From assembly GCA_963663905.2 (NCBI GenBank), contig OY760657.1, forward strand, positions 496,001 to 560,000: 64,000 bases of DNA. Direction: 5' to 3'. How positions within the stretch are numbered: the stretch's first letter is position 1; the number at the start of each line of letters is the position of its first letter. The position numbers and the translations under genes were made by a program. The notes beneath the pieces are model-generated. The model did not search any database and was not told the DNA's origin. It was given only the letters and a program-made list of their open reading frames with translations. Positions 32,301 through 37,736 of the stretch are shown here, in pieces. This DNA comes from Saccharicrinis sp963663905 (GTDB lineage: Bacteria; Bacteroidota; Bacteroidia; Bacteroidales; Marinilabiliaceae).

Positions 32301-33161
32301 ACATATAATTTGGAAACAAGTTTAGGTGTAAATGGTGGCTCTAGATATATAGCTCCTGGTCAGGCAGTTTGGTTAAGAACATATGAGTCTAGTGATGCAA
32401 TTACAATTGGAGAAAATACTCGAGTTCATTCATCAGGAAGTTTGAAAAGTGCAAATGCAGATGATGAAGGGGTATTTAGATTGAAAATTGAAGGTGTAAA
32501 TAATACAGATGAAACCATTGTTTTATATAGTGATATACTGGGTTCTGAATCAATAACAAAATATGATTCAGAAAAGATGCTTAATGGAGGAGATTTGGTT
32601 AATATCTATTCATTTAAAGATGACAAGAATATAACAATTAATACACTACCTGAATTAGACACTGAAAGAGTGGTGCCAATTGGTTATTCTGTTTCAACTG
32701 ACGGAATGAGTGATTTCACAATTAAAGCTTCAAATATTTCAAGCTTTATGTCTGATATAAATGTTTATTTAATTGATAAGCTTGAGGATATTACTATTAA
32801 TCTGAGAGAAGAACCTTCTTATACATTTACGCCAACATCAGCGAGTTCAAATGATAGGTTTGAATTAGTTTTCGAAGCAAGTCTTACAACAATTATCGAT
32901 GAAGGAGAGAATGTAGTTTCATCGCGAAATGTATCAATTTACTCAGTAAAACAAGAAGCAGTAGTTAAAGTTACAGAAGATGTTTTATTAGAAAATGATA
33001 GACAAATTGAAGTATATGATATTTCTGGGACAATAGTAAAACAAGTTGAATTGGATAATGAGGAAACAACATTCACCCTCCCTCAGGCAAATACTGTTTA
33101 TATTATTAATGTAAAAGCCGGAGGCTATTCATATCAAGAAAAGGTTGTAGCTAAGAATTAG
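17310..33161 (+). CDS. Giant (5283-residue) repetitive T9SS-secreted surface protein, paralog 3
   Basis: Start ATG at 17310 gives a clear signal peptide (basic residues, LILLLLIVS core, cleavage around 'LSAQ'). The body is one uninterrupted frame of short Asn/Gly/Thr-rich strands ('GDLTINNG', 'GGDWTNEGTF', 'VxFDGxxQxI'), a pattern that predicts a very long parallel beta-helix. Five related ~100-115-residue modules sit at residues 928-1029, 2307-2407, 3433-3546, 4209-4317 and 4646-4754. Each carries a 'DATNNFSNGTF'-like motif, usually an 'RTSG'-like one, and an 'IEW/LRW/ISW' end, and leads into a Trp module such as 'DTDWNNDENW'. The last 420 residues (31899-33158) match paralogs 1 and 2, ending in a T9SS type A sorting domain. 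Expected location is the cell surface. No catalytic motif was recognised; adhesin, gliding or matrix roles are inference. Confidence 0.87.
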   Translation: MISKFTFLKGSLILLLLIVSIQLSAQTEGDYRTKSSGSLNWSALTSWEVYTSGSWEDATEYPGYSASSAIVTIQSGANVTLDVTLANAIGGMVVAGSFTTSNNDRAFTVDGDLTIMGDFNIRRCNPLTVTGGTNISGTMTDNHDNGSAVFQGVFTVEIGGSFSTSNSSAFTFQNGIVNNGTFSHSGTGNVIFQNGIENNGTFEKTGYGRVYFNTNSQSITGNALTINASYIYIDTDGAANDIMVTVDADASININNAGLYNYSNAAVAFQMNDGVLNLARNNTQYLNNGGGTGKLILEELNISGTGVKYCYGNIVLTNNLILDAGYSLNFNTSNFTVNGYSSISGTLTDTNNTGSETFIGLFTVNAGGSYITNYTSSHSFGNGIVNNGDLSIYNSGVTIDFITNSQDISGTNPVTLDGTITIGDGLTVTNKISDVTDGLIMEGVLNGASGTSTFVNETLISVRDTYGPMLTIGIFDVSLDENIVRYDLNNTQYVSPVEYYDLIIEATGDQNKYLQGNTVVRNDFELVNRTDFMPAEYDFTVLGNSNIYGRIYDQDDAGTLTFQDVDLSNGELTGDHTGNYIINGNLTMPSAYGRIGRGDITIQGTTDVPVGLNLTLNNNNGTKIFVGKITSDGDWLNTGNESVEIQNGIEFNGTTFTSGSGVYNFTTNDQSISGSSSIVFSNDVFVGDNSTLTNEITGGITITDELDGLGANSVFANSSIVNFNDGDLVPMENGTLDCSSNPNTFNYNRSTRQYIKPTTYYNLNLVDDVEDSNYSDYKQLQGTTTVLNTLTTSGYTDFICNSNDLIITGSVTHGSNGEFTTGSNTVTYNGTGDQDILDITYDGNLVLAGTGTKSLTSDITVVGNVTINNGSTFIIADNQTLTLADTSVLTNNGTFKAVGSSGNPATITTSGSGGYTIDQSDASAEFHASYASFDYTGGITISDGTVDATNNFSNCTFSNGTGNEYMNFGGFDPIGGLSSIQNVTFESGPSYNVSRTSGTDVVTFVQATGDLSGENYDNDNGNPGTLIEWTDPTSVYYSTGDVSAYATASWAHNEDGTGGNPTLAQLTDGTLTLIVQDDHTVTLDNNGDINVRKLIVGEGNTGSFIIGGDATQQVLTIQELLQVEAGATIQSGSAGAPAHILRLYGNVVNNGNFDLRQSFTSVVNTEVYGNMVFSGAVSPTFSQLTLKSGCNATADVALDVDWDLILESGAVLNDGGNTHSIEFNWTNNGGVYNATGGIVFDGGTSSITASGTTTTFNDVTFSGSGIVTIKEDVIIGGNTSITDNTKVSVDNVTVTVNGDYTLDEGSEYVQTSNSIRFQGSDAQTITLNGEETFYRVYFSNGGVNAKTVVGDLNVGEWLMIDSGAIVEGDGNQTIQSGLRVDGTCNFSGIITMNGGYIDTNDASVNNIVLGTAKLVIQGGVNLRHNVTGETVTITAQNDIDVISGYIVINDDVTLVGQSTNTLKLEADQNLYIRGADNFPDNFIYDFDPTANVVYDASIDQIVRGGFTYGRIYLRYANRKTVDGPLTITGQLYLRDEATLDLGTFSHEFSGSYIYNGTDHNGSIEGSSATFTIGGVDANQTLEANGTGTYNFGNLILTQNGATETRTQTINNDCNIIVTGDLTINNVGGTEAIQHIVNLNSNSIGGPGGTLYLGAYCQLNVDHLNFGDDVIDNFASSSFDVNSTVYYSLDGGSPTSTGNPIDVAKNQYVADGVTYGNVLFANGNKIAEGNLDINGDLKRTGTCVFYDGGYEHTLAGNWKLNSSVYYTESSATGTIIFDGVDQDLDGVNFNNVTIANSGTANLFNSLNIYGNLVVEDGSIFETSTLNMNIGGNVTVNGTGEYTQTSGYTYLIGDDNQNLVLSENSCFGYLTINKSNSLAQTVSALSDIKILHDLNITANSGILDITNQQLTVGDDMYIRNCRVDDIPTQNFIATGSTIVLDGSTAQYITLYHENDVVFNNITFEGSGDKTIQYGDPGSGLAASQNLQILGNVVIDATVLDGYNVSLYVRGDWNNTGTFNHSRTVYFDGVDQSVSSSNFYHVNFQGSGTKTLDGNITVSYDLYIEGTATLDANGNDITLGRTWYNEVAGAGYTHGNGKVVFNGATGGYIYSGTTTGSSSGKDFYSVDINKSDNFISLRGDLFVETDFDVSSNTFYTNEYDVYVGGDFNVGGTFSNNNNNGTLTLNASGGTHVFNPNGAVLRGFEINAPGATYEMQSDFTLDNVNMNMLAGTLNVNENQIQINDYNRSLEINGGILNIEGGSTILFTNQQTINLNSGELNIVGEDGKTAKLSNSHVDNHFSINALGGDFSANYYRVQNGQIVITGATIDATNNLSNGTFVEGDAGTAYITLTDVDLGTGISLSNMIFNSGADHNISRTSGTGVVNVLDASGGMAGEAFEEDDGTPGTLIEWTFPAGFFWDGGYASDNTNWHQAENWSGNTVPGINDIVYFDHTYVSGTYDVLISDDNADCSRLNITDASGANSINVTIGSGNTLNVDQHVVIGDNTILTQEDNSALLYVGENWTNQGTYNHNNSKVVFNATSGNYIISTGGISDGNKFYDVEINAGTSVYTLDLPMVVENDLTINAGTLDLASSSNDVNIGGDWYIDQENGGSFVSNTADVTFDGTLQSITNGVFYNLIIEGSSSTTLNSNIAIEGELILNDGSTLDAQDRNIYVRGNWQNNNGTFSQTGLGAVLFDGSDNQYIDNGTTGTTFNNLTFSNGSGRSKYLQNNINVNGNVLINEGSGVLNVGTYLITGAGTDNTFTCNEDLEVEGENNFPTGFENIDLSDASLVRYYADIDQYIYPTSYGNLSLRRLTDGVDLPVKTASGDLTIANTLYLSSGTRPVNLDMETNDANIILSGSISFVENNLITWGTGNSTLDHIGTTWYIDQDLTTFNNVILEGSGSKYTQGNLSITGDLTVKSGVDLRMYNSSDRNDFRTITGTADHAITLETGARIINSRPSTDGVAIPEGFGSYDFNENSSYYLYSNGIDQTVYTGSDIAYGNLIFSSTKNVTGDGIANLDVNGNWDLNEATYYDGGTDMEVAGSDIIFNRYVASSTDRKLILNGLRDQSLREDDSSISQLELPTVEFTGTGVKTISSHANISGDLFIDSDVTLLTGYNIYFTGINWQNDGYYQQTGNTLFFNGTSDQTIDPGVLDPDNYYQTVEFNGESTKTFVNNGIDINNDLVINEGTIDLANYDYYLYDELYNISGGTLISQNANLFLDGTYQNIESPDFTIKNITCSGSGTKYLYSDWTIKNDLLIESGVTLNTTSNSTDYDIYIGGDWTNEGTFVDNTGKVTFNGYLSPVRITSGGSNFYDVDFIPTTAVTYTLESESTSFQNQMNIESNANVNLNSKELHLGRNYTTAVTHTINGSLTIDENAFLYVNNSNEQTTLDVYGSLNIVGASASEVATLTSETTSTYRNKTIVNIQPGATFGARYYLIEYIADEGLNLMEGSTLDAVNNFSDGTFMGLRNQQDARYIVLESDYSGGNISNVSFSYDQVPVQGRHYNVERKLASTDITFENVSGAIGSYRFEDDDQTPAHDDGKLRWPEITETNWTGAISTDWHNDGNWDNGVPTATIDAIIGQQDNIAILFSGSAECKSLKITDGTLRIEDNMDITVNGDVLVDEGVLYVNSSGSEITVGGDWTVNQYGNYLHGNGSILFNSPNGSVNILPGGSSFYNITFNNALTTFNLVGSDIDIDGNLNIYNGKVSPSTNNYTFNLYGNYIITNGEFDTSGSNTGTIVLSSGVDQTVTNGIFYDLIVDGSGNKLFEGNIEIDGSTQVNSVLSAQTGSNILFNGDVTIDAAATFEDGDENHQFKGRNWYGDGTYSGNGTITFNRTSNDQNIYASTFNNVVVDCSSIVLYLREDISINGDLTFKNGISSVNLLTNTITNDGSGTFSIEDGVVTYIYGANNFPKSFATYDIAETSDTRYYSSSNQSVDGVSYGILRLDNASTKTLTGNTEVKGHLYFNEAILDVSANNYSLTIGGNWYNTSSGDFICRAGDVIFNGADNQAIYFYDANENDFYNLIIEGDGRVSAGNSTNNDFVIANNLYVTSGEFNANSRIIYVGGDLLATATGKFVQSGTYYLNKTSGSASIGVNSSSLYSLSINSGATYTVQDDISMIGSFTLISGVFDANGKQIDIGDGTSDIVTINGTYIIGAGGVLGLGNGTSCTVGTSGRIEVVGSTSGLAKVTNNSSGGRYSLVVNGEIAAEYYLFEYMSNVGIYLTTTSVIDATNHFSNGTFSNGATTGQLFRVENTQSFTELGGNRIENVSFPINPGGSASNVGKYSVTSGDLEFYNSTGIFAGESFDNDSHDLISWTGPVQLTWNGSVDTDWNKVGNWTASSGSPIIPTAANNVTIPGGLVNYPELTIDGQVTGNLLIESGAEIRIHTSSGDTDFDLNVDGDLTIEGSLGTSSSEDIISVEGNWTATSGSVVILKGNVTFDGVGGAKQIDNRTNNFYSLTIGGSTQYQVARNTKIVNDLIINSGASLDANPADYQITVNGNWINNGTFNAHEGIVVLSATSGSKTIESGNSSFYNLQINASGITYLLNENIGVDEQLLITSGTLDLGTNTLVIGDGSGTDAVSISGSLLVNAGAILDMSDGSSLNLNSGGSMELLGDDESNRATLTSTSGGRYSFDVNSGASIKAQYYTVDYTDADGLYMHPGANIDDVNNLSDGIFSNGASGGSYMTLLHDMSTENFTLRNLVFNAGPSHSVTRTSGWTIFMFEDASGELGNYLYERDEEDTPSPSSGLLRWPYVKLYTWEGDVDTDWNNDENWFNSQPPLISSDVTIPVTSNNPIIDNSQLIEIHGITIESGAEVTLQTGAKLTLYGDLTNNGSLIVNTSVSTPTSIIIEGAVTGEATYNWTGLTNMYWWHIGHPVTGVTDTEYDASYGATDYALNRFSTSGWQRVAGISGLDSYNFDSDLLEGYSLLPRYAGHTLSYSGTINVNASYSQTYNKAEWYLVSNPYSSYIDVENSGFDIGNFLKTVYIESYNNVVSTYNLETSLGVNGGSRYIAPGQAVWLRTYESSDAITIGENTRVHSSGSLKSANADDEGVFRLKIEGVNNTDETIVLYSDILGSESITKYDSEKMLNGGDLVNIYSFKDDKNITINTLPELDTERVVPIGYSVSTDGMSDFTIKASNISSFMSDINVYLIDKLEDITINLREEPSYTFTPTSASSNDRFELVFEASLTTIIDEGENVVSSRNVSIYSVKQEAVVKVTEDVLLENDRQIEVYDISGTIVKQVELDNEETTFTLPQANTVYIINVKAGGYSYQEKVVAKN
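20091..20396 (+). repeat. DATNNFSNGTF-type module, copy 1 in paralog 3
   Basis: Residues 928-1029 contain 'VDATNNFSNCTF', 'YNVSRTSGTD' and 'PGTLIEW' in order, followed by a Trp module. Confidence 0.7.
24228..24530 (+). repeat. DATNNFSNGTF-type module, copy 2 in paralog 3
   Basis: Residues 2307-2407 contain 'IDATNNLSNGTF', 'HNISRTSGTG' and 'PGTLIEW'; the Trp module with 'NTNWHQAENW' follows. Confidence 0.7.
27606..27947 (+). repeat. DATNNFSNGTF-type module, copy 3 in paralog 3
   Basis: Residues 3433-3546 contain 'ARYYLIEY', 'LDAVNNFSDGTF', 'YNVERK' and 'GKLRW'; 'STDWHNDGNW' follows. Confidence 0.7.
29934..30260 (+). repeat. DATNNFSNGTF-type module, copy 4 in paralog 3
   Basis: Residues 4209-4317 contain 'AEYYLFEY', 'IDATNHFSNGTF' and 'HDLISW'; 'DTDWNKVGNW' follows. 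The 'RTSG' motif is replaced by 'SVTSG'. Confidence 0.7.
31245..31571 (+). repeat. DATNNFSNGTF-type module, copy 5 in paralog 3
   Basis: Residues 4646-4754 contain 'AQYYTVDY', 'IDDVNNLSDGIF', 'HSVTRTSG' and 'GLLRW'; 'DTDWNNDENW' follows, then the shared C-terminal region. Confidence 0.7.
31899..33158 (+). repeat. Shared C-terminal region, copy 3
   Basis: 420 codons collinear with copies 1 and 2, beginning 'WTGLTNMYWWHIG' and ending with the sorting signal. The last four residues are VAKN, where the other copies end in VTQN. Confidence 0.85.
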
Positions 33162-33181
33162 TATTTATAAAAAGATAGAGT

Positions 33182-33215
33182 AATCCGGTAGCATATTGTT
33201 ACCGGATTTTTTTTT
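33182..33215 (+). terminator. Intrinsic terminator after giant paralog 3
   Basis: Stem ATCCGGTA (33183-33190) and TACCGGAT (33200-33207) followed by a long T run. Third copy of the terminator family in this array. Confidence 0.85.
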
Positions 33216-33690
33216 GTCTTAATCTCTAAATACTTCCTGTCAATTTCTTAAATGCAATTAAACCTTTGGATTTAGAGTAAATATGTTGTTTTAAAATAAT
33301 ATAATCCAATATTAAGAGGGAATTGCTATAATCTGTTATTTAATAATAAATCAATCTAAATCATATTTAAAGCGAGTAAATCCGGAGTGTATTTGGGGTT
33401 TCATATGATATATTTAGGTTTTTTAGTGAAGCACTATGTTACTTTAGCTTTGCGGTACTTTTGTCAGGATATAGCTTTTATTGCAATTTTAATTGTAAGG
33501 TATAAACAGCGATACAACTTAAATACTGCCTATTTATATGGTGCATGATTGTTAATTAAGTACCAATAAAGAGGACTTGTTTACTACTTTTTAAGAGTTA
33601 TGGATTACATTAGTGAACATGTATTGACTTTGATGAAATATAATAATTCCTGCAGATATTATTTGCTTTTAAATTATAATTAGTTTTTAA
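33216..33690. other. Intergenic region between convergent genes, no ORF recognised
   Basis: AT-rich gap between the end of paralog 3 (+) and the end of the TonB receptor (-). It holds two perfect TAnnTTTG -7-type motifs on the + strand (TAGCTTTG 33445-33452, TACTTTTG 33456-33463) with no clear TTTG at -33 and no downstream gene. An antisense or small RNA is possible but unproven. No convincing terminator for the TonB receptor operon was seen. Confidence 0.4.
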
Positions 33691-36321
33691 TCAGAATCTG
33701 GCTTTTACAAAAAATATAGGAGTAAAAGGAACGGCATCAGTATATACTTTAATAGGTGAGATATCTTCACTGATATTAATGCTTTTTACGTTTCGAGGAG
33801 TTAAATTTTGCGTATCAAATACATTCAAAATAGATATGCCTGTTTCGCAAGTTAGTTTTTTCAAATGAAAACTATATGTAACAGCAAAATCAACCCTGTT
33901 GTATTCCATTCCTGTTTGGTTATCAAACATATCTTTGATAATATTCATACCAGATCCGTAAATGTAACAAGTTGAAATATAAAAATTTCGGATATTGATA
34001 AGTGATGCTATTTTGAATTCATGTCTCTGATCATGAGGAGCAGGTGAATAATCGGGGAGTGGTTCATTATTTGTTGAGAGTTGTTCTTCAGCCTTACTTA
34101 AAGCATAAGATGCCCATACAGTATTGTATCCAAAATCTTTTCGTAAATACAAATCAACACCGTATGTTCTGGCATTCCCTTTATAAGTCAGATATTGGTT
34201 ATTTATGAACTCATTGTTTTCAGTTTGCGAAAAGTAACGGCGACTTAAATTACGGGTTGTTTTGTAGTATCCTTCAATATTTACAATAAAATTATTTTTA
34301 CTGTAATTAATTCCCGATACCCAATGTGTAGCACTTAATCCTTCAACGTTGTCCTTACCAGTGGTCCATAGATAGGTGTAATTATCATCAATGTCTACTG
34401 TTGCAATTTTGTACATTATCTGGTTAAATAATCCCCATGAAGCTTGAATTTTTAATGCATCTGTAAATCTATATGATACACTGGCTCTGGGTTCTGCAAA
34501 AACTTTTTGGCTGTTAAAGATTAGATTTCCCCTTAATCCGGCAACAAATTTTAATTTGTTATTTATAGGTATACTTTGCTGAGCAAAAAGATATCCTCTG
34601 TAATTTTTATTTTGATTTACTGTGTCCAGATTTGATTTATCGGTATAATTGTTATTATCCAATATTTTTGTTCGGTTGAAATAGATTCCGCCTCCAAATT
34701 CAAATTTATAACCTTTGTTTATATAGATAATATTCTCTGAGCGAACAGAATTTTCAAGAGCCTTATTGGTGGTTTGATTTTCTTTTGCTATAAAAATGTC
34801 TTGTGTATTTGAATCAGAAGAACTGACCTCTTCTGCAATGTCTTTACTAAAATCAGCATGGGAAATGATAAGTTTAGAAATATTTCCATTTCCCCATTTT
34901 TTATTATAAAAAGAAGAAAAACCCTGCTGTAAGTTTTTTTCTTTGCTATTATAAGTCAAATCAAAAAGTAAGGTGTTGTCATTATTATTATCCATATTAC
35001 CACCTACTTCCATTTTTGTCCTTTCAAGTTCTGCCTCCGTTGCCAGTTTAAAAACATCCCCACCTCGATAATAGCTAAAATAAAAAATATCCCCATTTTT
35101 TAATTCGTGAGAGTATTTAAGGTTAATATCTTTGAAGTTATATTTATCAGGATAAACCGATATATCAGGATCGACATTGTTTTGATTTTGAGGATCATTA
35201 AATACATCTTGCTTTGAATGAGAAAGGGCAAAGACGTTAAAATCATCCAAATCATAAATGTTATAGTAGGTTTGTCGGTAAGCAACAATGAGAGATGATT
35301 TGTGGAATAATGGTATTTCAACGATTCCATTAATGGTAGAGGGATTCAAGTTAATACTAAATTTGGGTTTTATACGATTCCCATTTTTTCCTGTAATATT
35401 AACCAGGCCACCAACACGGTTGCCATATTTTGCCTCATATCCTCCTTTATCTATTTCAATGCTTTTGATTATAAATGGATTAACAACATTTATATTTTCA
35501 TTATAATTACGTAAACCAAACAGCGTAAATTCATCAAAAGTAATCAAACTCTGTCCTTCGTAACTTCCCCATATTACCAGATCATTTGACTGTTCACCTG
35601 TGGCCTGTATACCTGGCATGAGTCGGAGTAAAGTAAAAACTGAATTATCGCCTTGTCCTGGAAGATATCTGGATATCTGATAATTTAACTTCAAGTTTCC
35701 TGGTCTGGTACCAATTAAAGCTGATTTTTCAATAATGTTATTTTTAACAGTAACTTCTTTCAGCTTTTTTACATTTCGTTTTAGTTCAATGGTATGATTT
35801 TCATTGGGTAATAAAACAGTATCCATTATAAAGTAACCCAAATGAGAAACTTGTAAATGGAAAACACTATCATCTTTGGAGATATAATTAAAATTACCTA
35901 AAACATCAGTAAATATTTGATGACCGTTAACAATTAATTGTGAATGAGGAAGAGGTTCATTAGAACCTGATTCAAGAATTTGCCCTGTAATACATCTTTG
36001 ATCTTGTTGTTTAAATAATGAATGAGTTCTTTGCTGGGCAATAATAATAACATTACCAGAATTAATAATTTGGAAAGGCAAATCCTTTAACAAATATCGA
36101 ATTGTTTTTTCTGGTGTTTTAAAACTTTTTTGAACAGTCAGATTGTACTTTGAAAGCTCAAAGGAATTGTATGAGAGCTGAAAATTATACTCTTCAGTTA
36201 GAGATTTTAATATTTCAGACAATGGTTGATTTTCAACACTAACCTTAATTTCTTCAGTTTGAGCATTTGCAAGTAAAGCTGAAATAAAAAATATAATAAG
36301 CCAGTGATATCTCAATTCCAT
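33691..36321 (-). CDS. TonB-dependent outer-membrane receptor with STN signalling domain (FecA-like)
   Basis: 876 residues. A signal peptide (to ~'ANAQ', residue 21) is followed by an STN domain at ~25-95 ('VSVENQPLSEILKSL'), the periplasmic domain that contacts an anti-sigma factor. Next come a carboxypeptidase-regulatory-like domain (~108-185, 'ITGQILESGSNEPLP'), a plug (~205-315) and a beta-barrel ending in an aromatic residue ('FFVKARF'). It starts 3 nt after the FecR stop, so sigma factor, anti-sigma and receptor form one operon. By family knowledge, ligand binding is signalled through STN to FecR and then the sigma factor. No SusD partner follows, so the substrate is unlikely to be a classic PUL glycan; siderophore, peptide or other ligand remains open. 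Confidence 0.88.
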   Translation of the reverse strand: MELRYHWLIIFFISALLANAQTEEIKVSVENQPLSEILKSLTEEYNFQLSYNSFELSKYNLTVQKSFKTPEKTIRYLLKDLPFQIINSGNVIIIAQQRTHSLFKQQDQRCITGQILESGSNEPLPHSQLIVNGHQIFTDVLGNFNYISKDDSVFHLQVSHLGYFIMDTVLLPNENHTIELKRNVKKLKEVTVKNNIIEKSALIGTRPGNLKLNYQISRYLPGQGDNSVFTLLRLMPGIQATGEQSNDLVIWGSYEGQSLITFDEFTLFGLRNYNENINVVNPFIIKSIEIDKGGYEAKYGNRVGGLVNITGKNGNRIKPKFSINLNPSTINGIVEIPLFHKSSLIVAYRQTYYNIYDLDDFNVFALSHSKQDVFNDPQNQNNVDPDISVYPDKYNFKDINLKYSHELKNGDIFYFSYYRGGDVFKLATEAELERTKMEVGGNMDNNNDNTLLFDLTYNSKEKNLQQGFSSFYNKKWGNGNISKLIISHADFSKDIAEEVSSSDSNTQDIFIAKENQTTNKALENSVRSENIIYINKGYKFEFGGGIYFNRTKILDNNNYTDKSNLDTVNQNKNYRGYLFAQQSIPINNKLKFVAGLRGNLIFNSQKVFAEPRASVSYRFTDALKIQASWGLFNQIMYKIATVDIDDNYTYLWTTGKDNVEGLSATHWVSGINYSKNNFIVNIEGYYKTTRNLSRRYFSQTENNEFINNQYLTYKGNARTYGVDLYLRKDFGYNTVWASYALSKAEEQLSTNNEPLPDYSPAPHDQRHEFKIASLINIRNFYISTCYIYGSGMNIIKDMFDNQTGMEYNRVDFAVTYSFHLKKLTCETGISILNVFDTQNLTPRNVKSINISEDISPIKVYTDAVPFTPIFFVKARF

Positions 36322-36324
36322 TAA

Positions 36325-37188
36325 TTATTCCTGTAAAATGATGTATTCTTTATCGGACTTTTTCTTAAACGTTAAGCCCATTGCTGAACAAACGTAATTT
36401 AAAATATTTTCAACATTTTCTTCTTTGTAAAAATTACCAGAATATATAGCCGAAGCAGAAAAGTCCAGTTCAATATTAATTCCATATTGCCTTTCTATTT
36501 CCAAAAATACATTTTTTAAAGGTACAGATTCAAATCTAAAGTTATTATTACGCCAAGCGATGTCATAATCTGTATTATTATTTTTAGTTAGTTTTATCTC
36601 CCTATCTGTAAATATTTCAGCTTTCATATTTGGAGTTAAAATTACCTTTTCCTTTTCTTTTGAAGTTACTCTAACTTTACCCGTAACACAACTTATCTTT
36701 GTAGCTTCCTGGCGGGCAAACACATTAAAGCTTGTACCTAATACTTCTACATCTCCGTATTGAGTATGTACAATAAATTCTTTACCCTTTTGAACTTCGA
36801 AAAAACCTTCACCTTCAAATTTGATAATCCTTTTAACTTTCCACCAATAAGGATAATATTTTAATTCTGATTCAGCATTAAGATGAACCATAGAACCGTC
36901 AGGAAGGTATGCTGTATTGTGTATGCCAGATAAGGTATACACCGAATTACTGTAAAATCGCATGAAAGAAACTATACCCACAATTACAGCAACCGATGCG
37001 GCAACGGATATCATTGCAGGACTAAAGTGTAGTTTTCTGACTTTTTTTATGTTTGTGTTATTCAGTTTTTCAGTCATTTCGGACCAGACCTCATTTTCTG
37101 ATTTTTTCCAATGAAATCTTCCGTTGACAAAAAAACTTTTTTCCATCAATGAATTTTTGAAATTCTTATTTTCGTTATTCTCGCTCAT
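36325..37188 (-). CDS. FecR-family anti-sigma factor
   Basis: 287 residues. A short cytoplasmic part (1-~57) precedes one membrane segment ('MISVAASVAVIVGIVSF', ~59-75). The periplasmic FecR domain (~85-190) carries 'LPDGSMVHLNAESEL' and 'GEGFFEV'. The C-terminal part (~210-285, 'FESVPLKNVFLEIERQYGI') is the DUF4974-type STN-interacting domain typical of Bacteroidota FecR. The start codon overlaps the sigma factor stop as ATGA, indicating translational coupling. It should hold the sigma factor inactive until the TonB receptor signals. Confidence 0.9.
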   Translation of the reverse strand: MSENNENKNFKNSLMEKSFFVNGRFHWKKSENEVWSEMTEKLNNTNIKKVRKLHFSPAMISVAASVAVIVGIVSFMRFYSNSVYTLSGIHNTAYLPDGSMVHLNAESELKYYPYWWKVKRIIKFEGEGFFEVQKGKEFIVHTQYGDVEVLGTSFNVFARQEATKISCVTGKVRVTSKEKEKVILTPNMKAEIFTDREIKLTKNNNTDYDIAWRNNNFRFESVPLKNVFLEIERQYGINIELDFSASAIYSGNFYKEENVENILNYVCSAMGLTFKKKSDKEYIILQE

Positions 37189-37736
37189 TGAAAATACTTA
37201 ATTATGGCAGAAACAGATAAGGAAGAAAGAATGAAAAGTACTATGGCAACAATGTGTTTTAACTTTTCTTTAATATGTTGAAGTGCAAGTCCCATGCGTT
37301 TTTCAACAGCTTTTACTGTTAATCCTAAATGTTCTGCAATTTCTTTATACTTAAGCCCATCAATACGGCTCATTAAAAACACTACCCTTTGTTTTTCAGG
37401 CATAGATTTTAACGCAACCTCATAGGCATTTTTTAATTCCTGAAAATTAAGTTCTTCTTCAGGTGTGAGGTTTTTCATATCAGGTTCATAGACACTGAAA
37501 AAATCAAAGGCTAATTTTTCTCTGTGATATCTTGTTATGAAAAGATCTCCGGCTATTTTAAACAATAAGCCTTTAACCGTTTTGGGATTAATGTCCATTT
37601 GTTTTTCCCAAATCCGCATAAAAGTATCCTGAGCAATATCTGTAGCTACATCACCATCTCCTGAGCGGTAAAGTATGTACCTTCTGACATCTTCGAAGTA
37701 CCTCTTGAACAAAGTTTCAAACTCTTCTATACTCAA
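37185..37736 (-). CDS. ECF sigma-70 factor (FecI-like) with hydrophobic C-terminal tail
   Basis: 183 residues. Region 2 is seen at ~5-45 ('DVATDIAQDTFMRIWEK') and region 4 at ~110-160 ('MPEKQRVVFLMSRIDGLKYKEIAEHLG' motif split around the helix-turn-helix, then 'KAVEKRM'). Typical Bacteroidota FecI-like factors are about this length. Residues 162-179 form an uncharged hydrophobic stretch ('IVAIVLFILSSLSVSAII') before 'KYFQ', long enough to be a membrane anchor. First gene of the sigma/anti-sigma/receptor operon; it likely activates the operon itself and possibly other genes. Confidence 0.9.
   Translation of the reverse strand: MSIEEFETLFKRYFEDVRRYILYRSGDGDVATDIAQDTFMRIWEKQMDINPKTVKGLLFKIAGDLFITRYHREKLAFDFFSVYEPDMKNLTPEEELNFQELKNAYEVALKSMPEKQRVVFLMSRIDGLKYKEIAEHLGLTVKAVEKRMGLALQHIKEKLKHIVAIVLFILSSLSVSAIIKYFQ

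Noticed and set aside
17310..33161. Repeats in the giant genes considered as a CRISPR array or tandem satellite
   Set aside because: Repeat units are protein-level and diverged in DNA, with no constant direct repeat or regular spacer; no cas genes are present.
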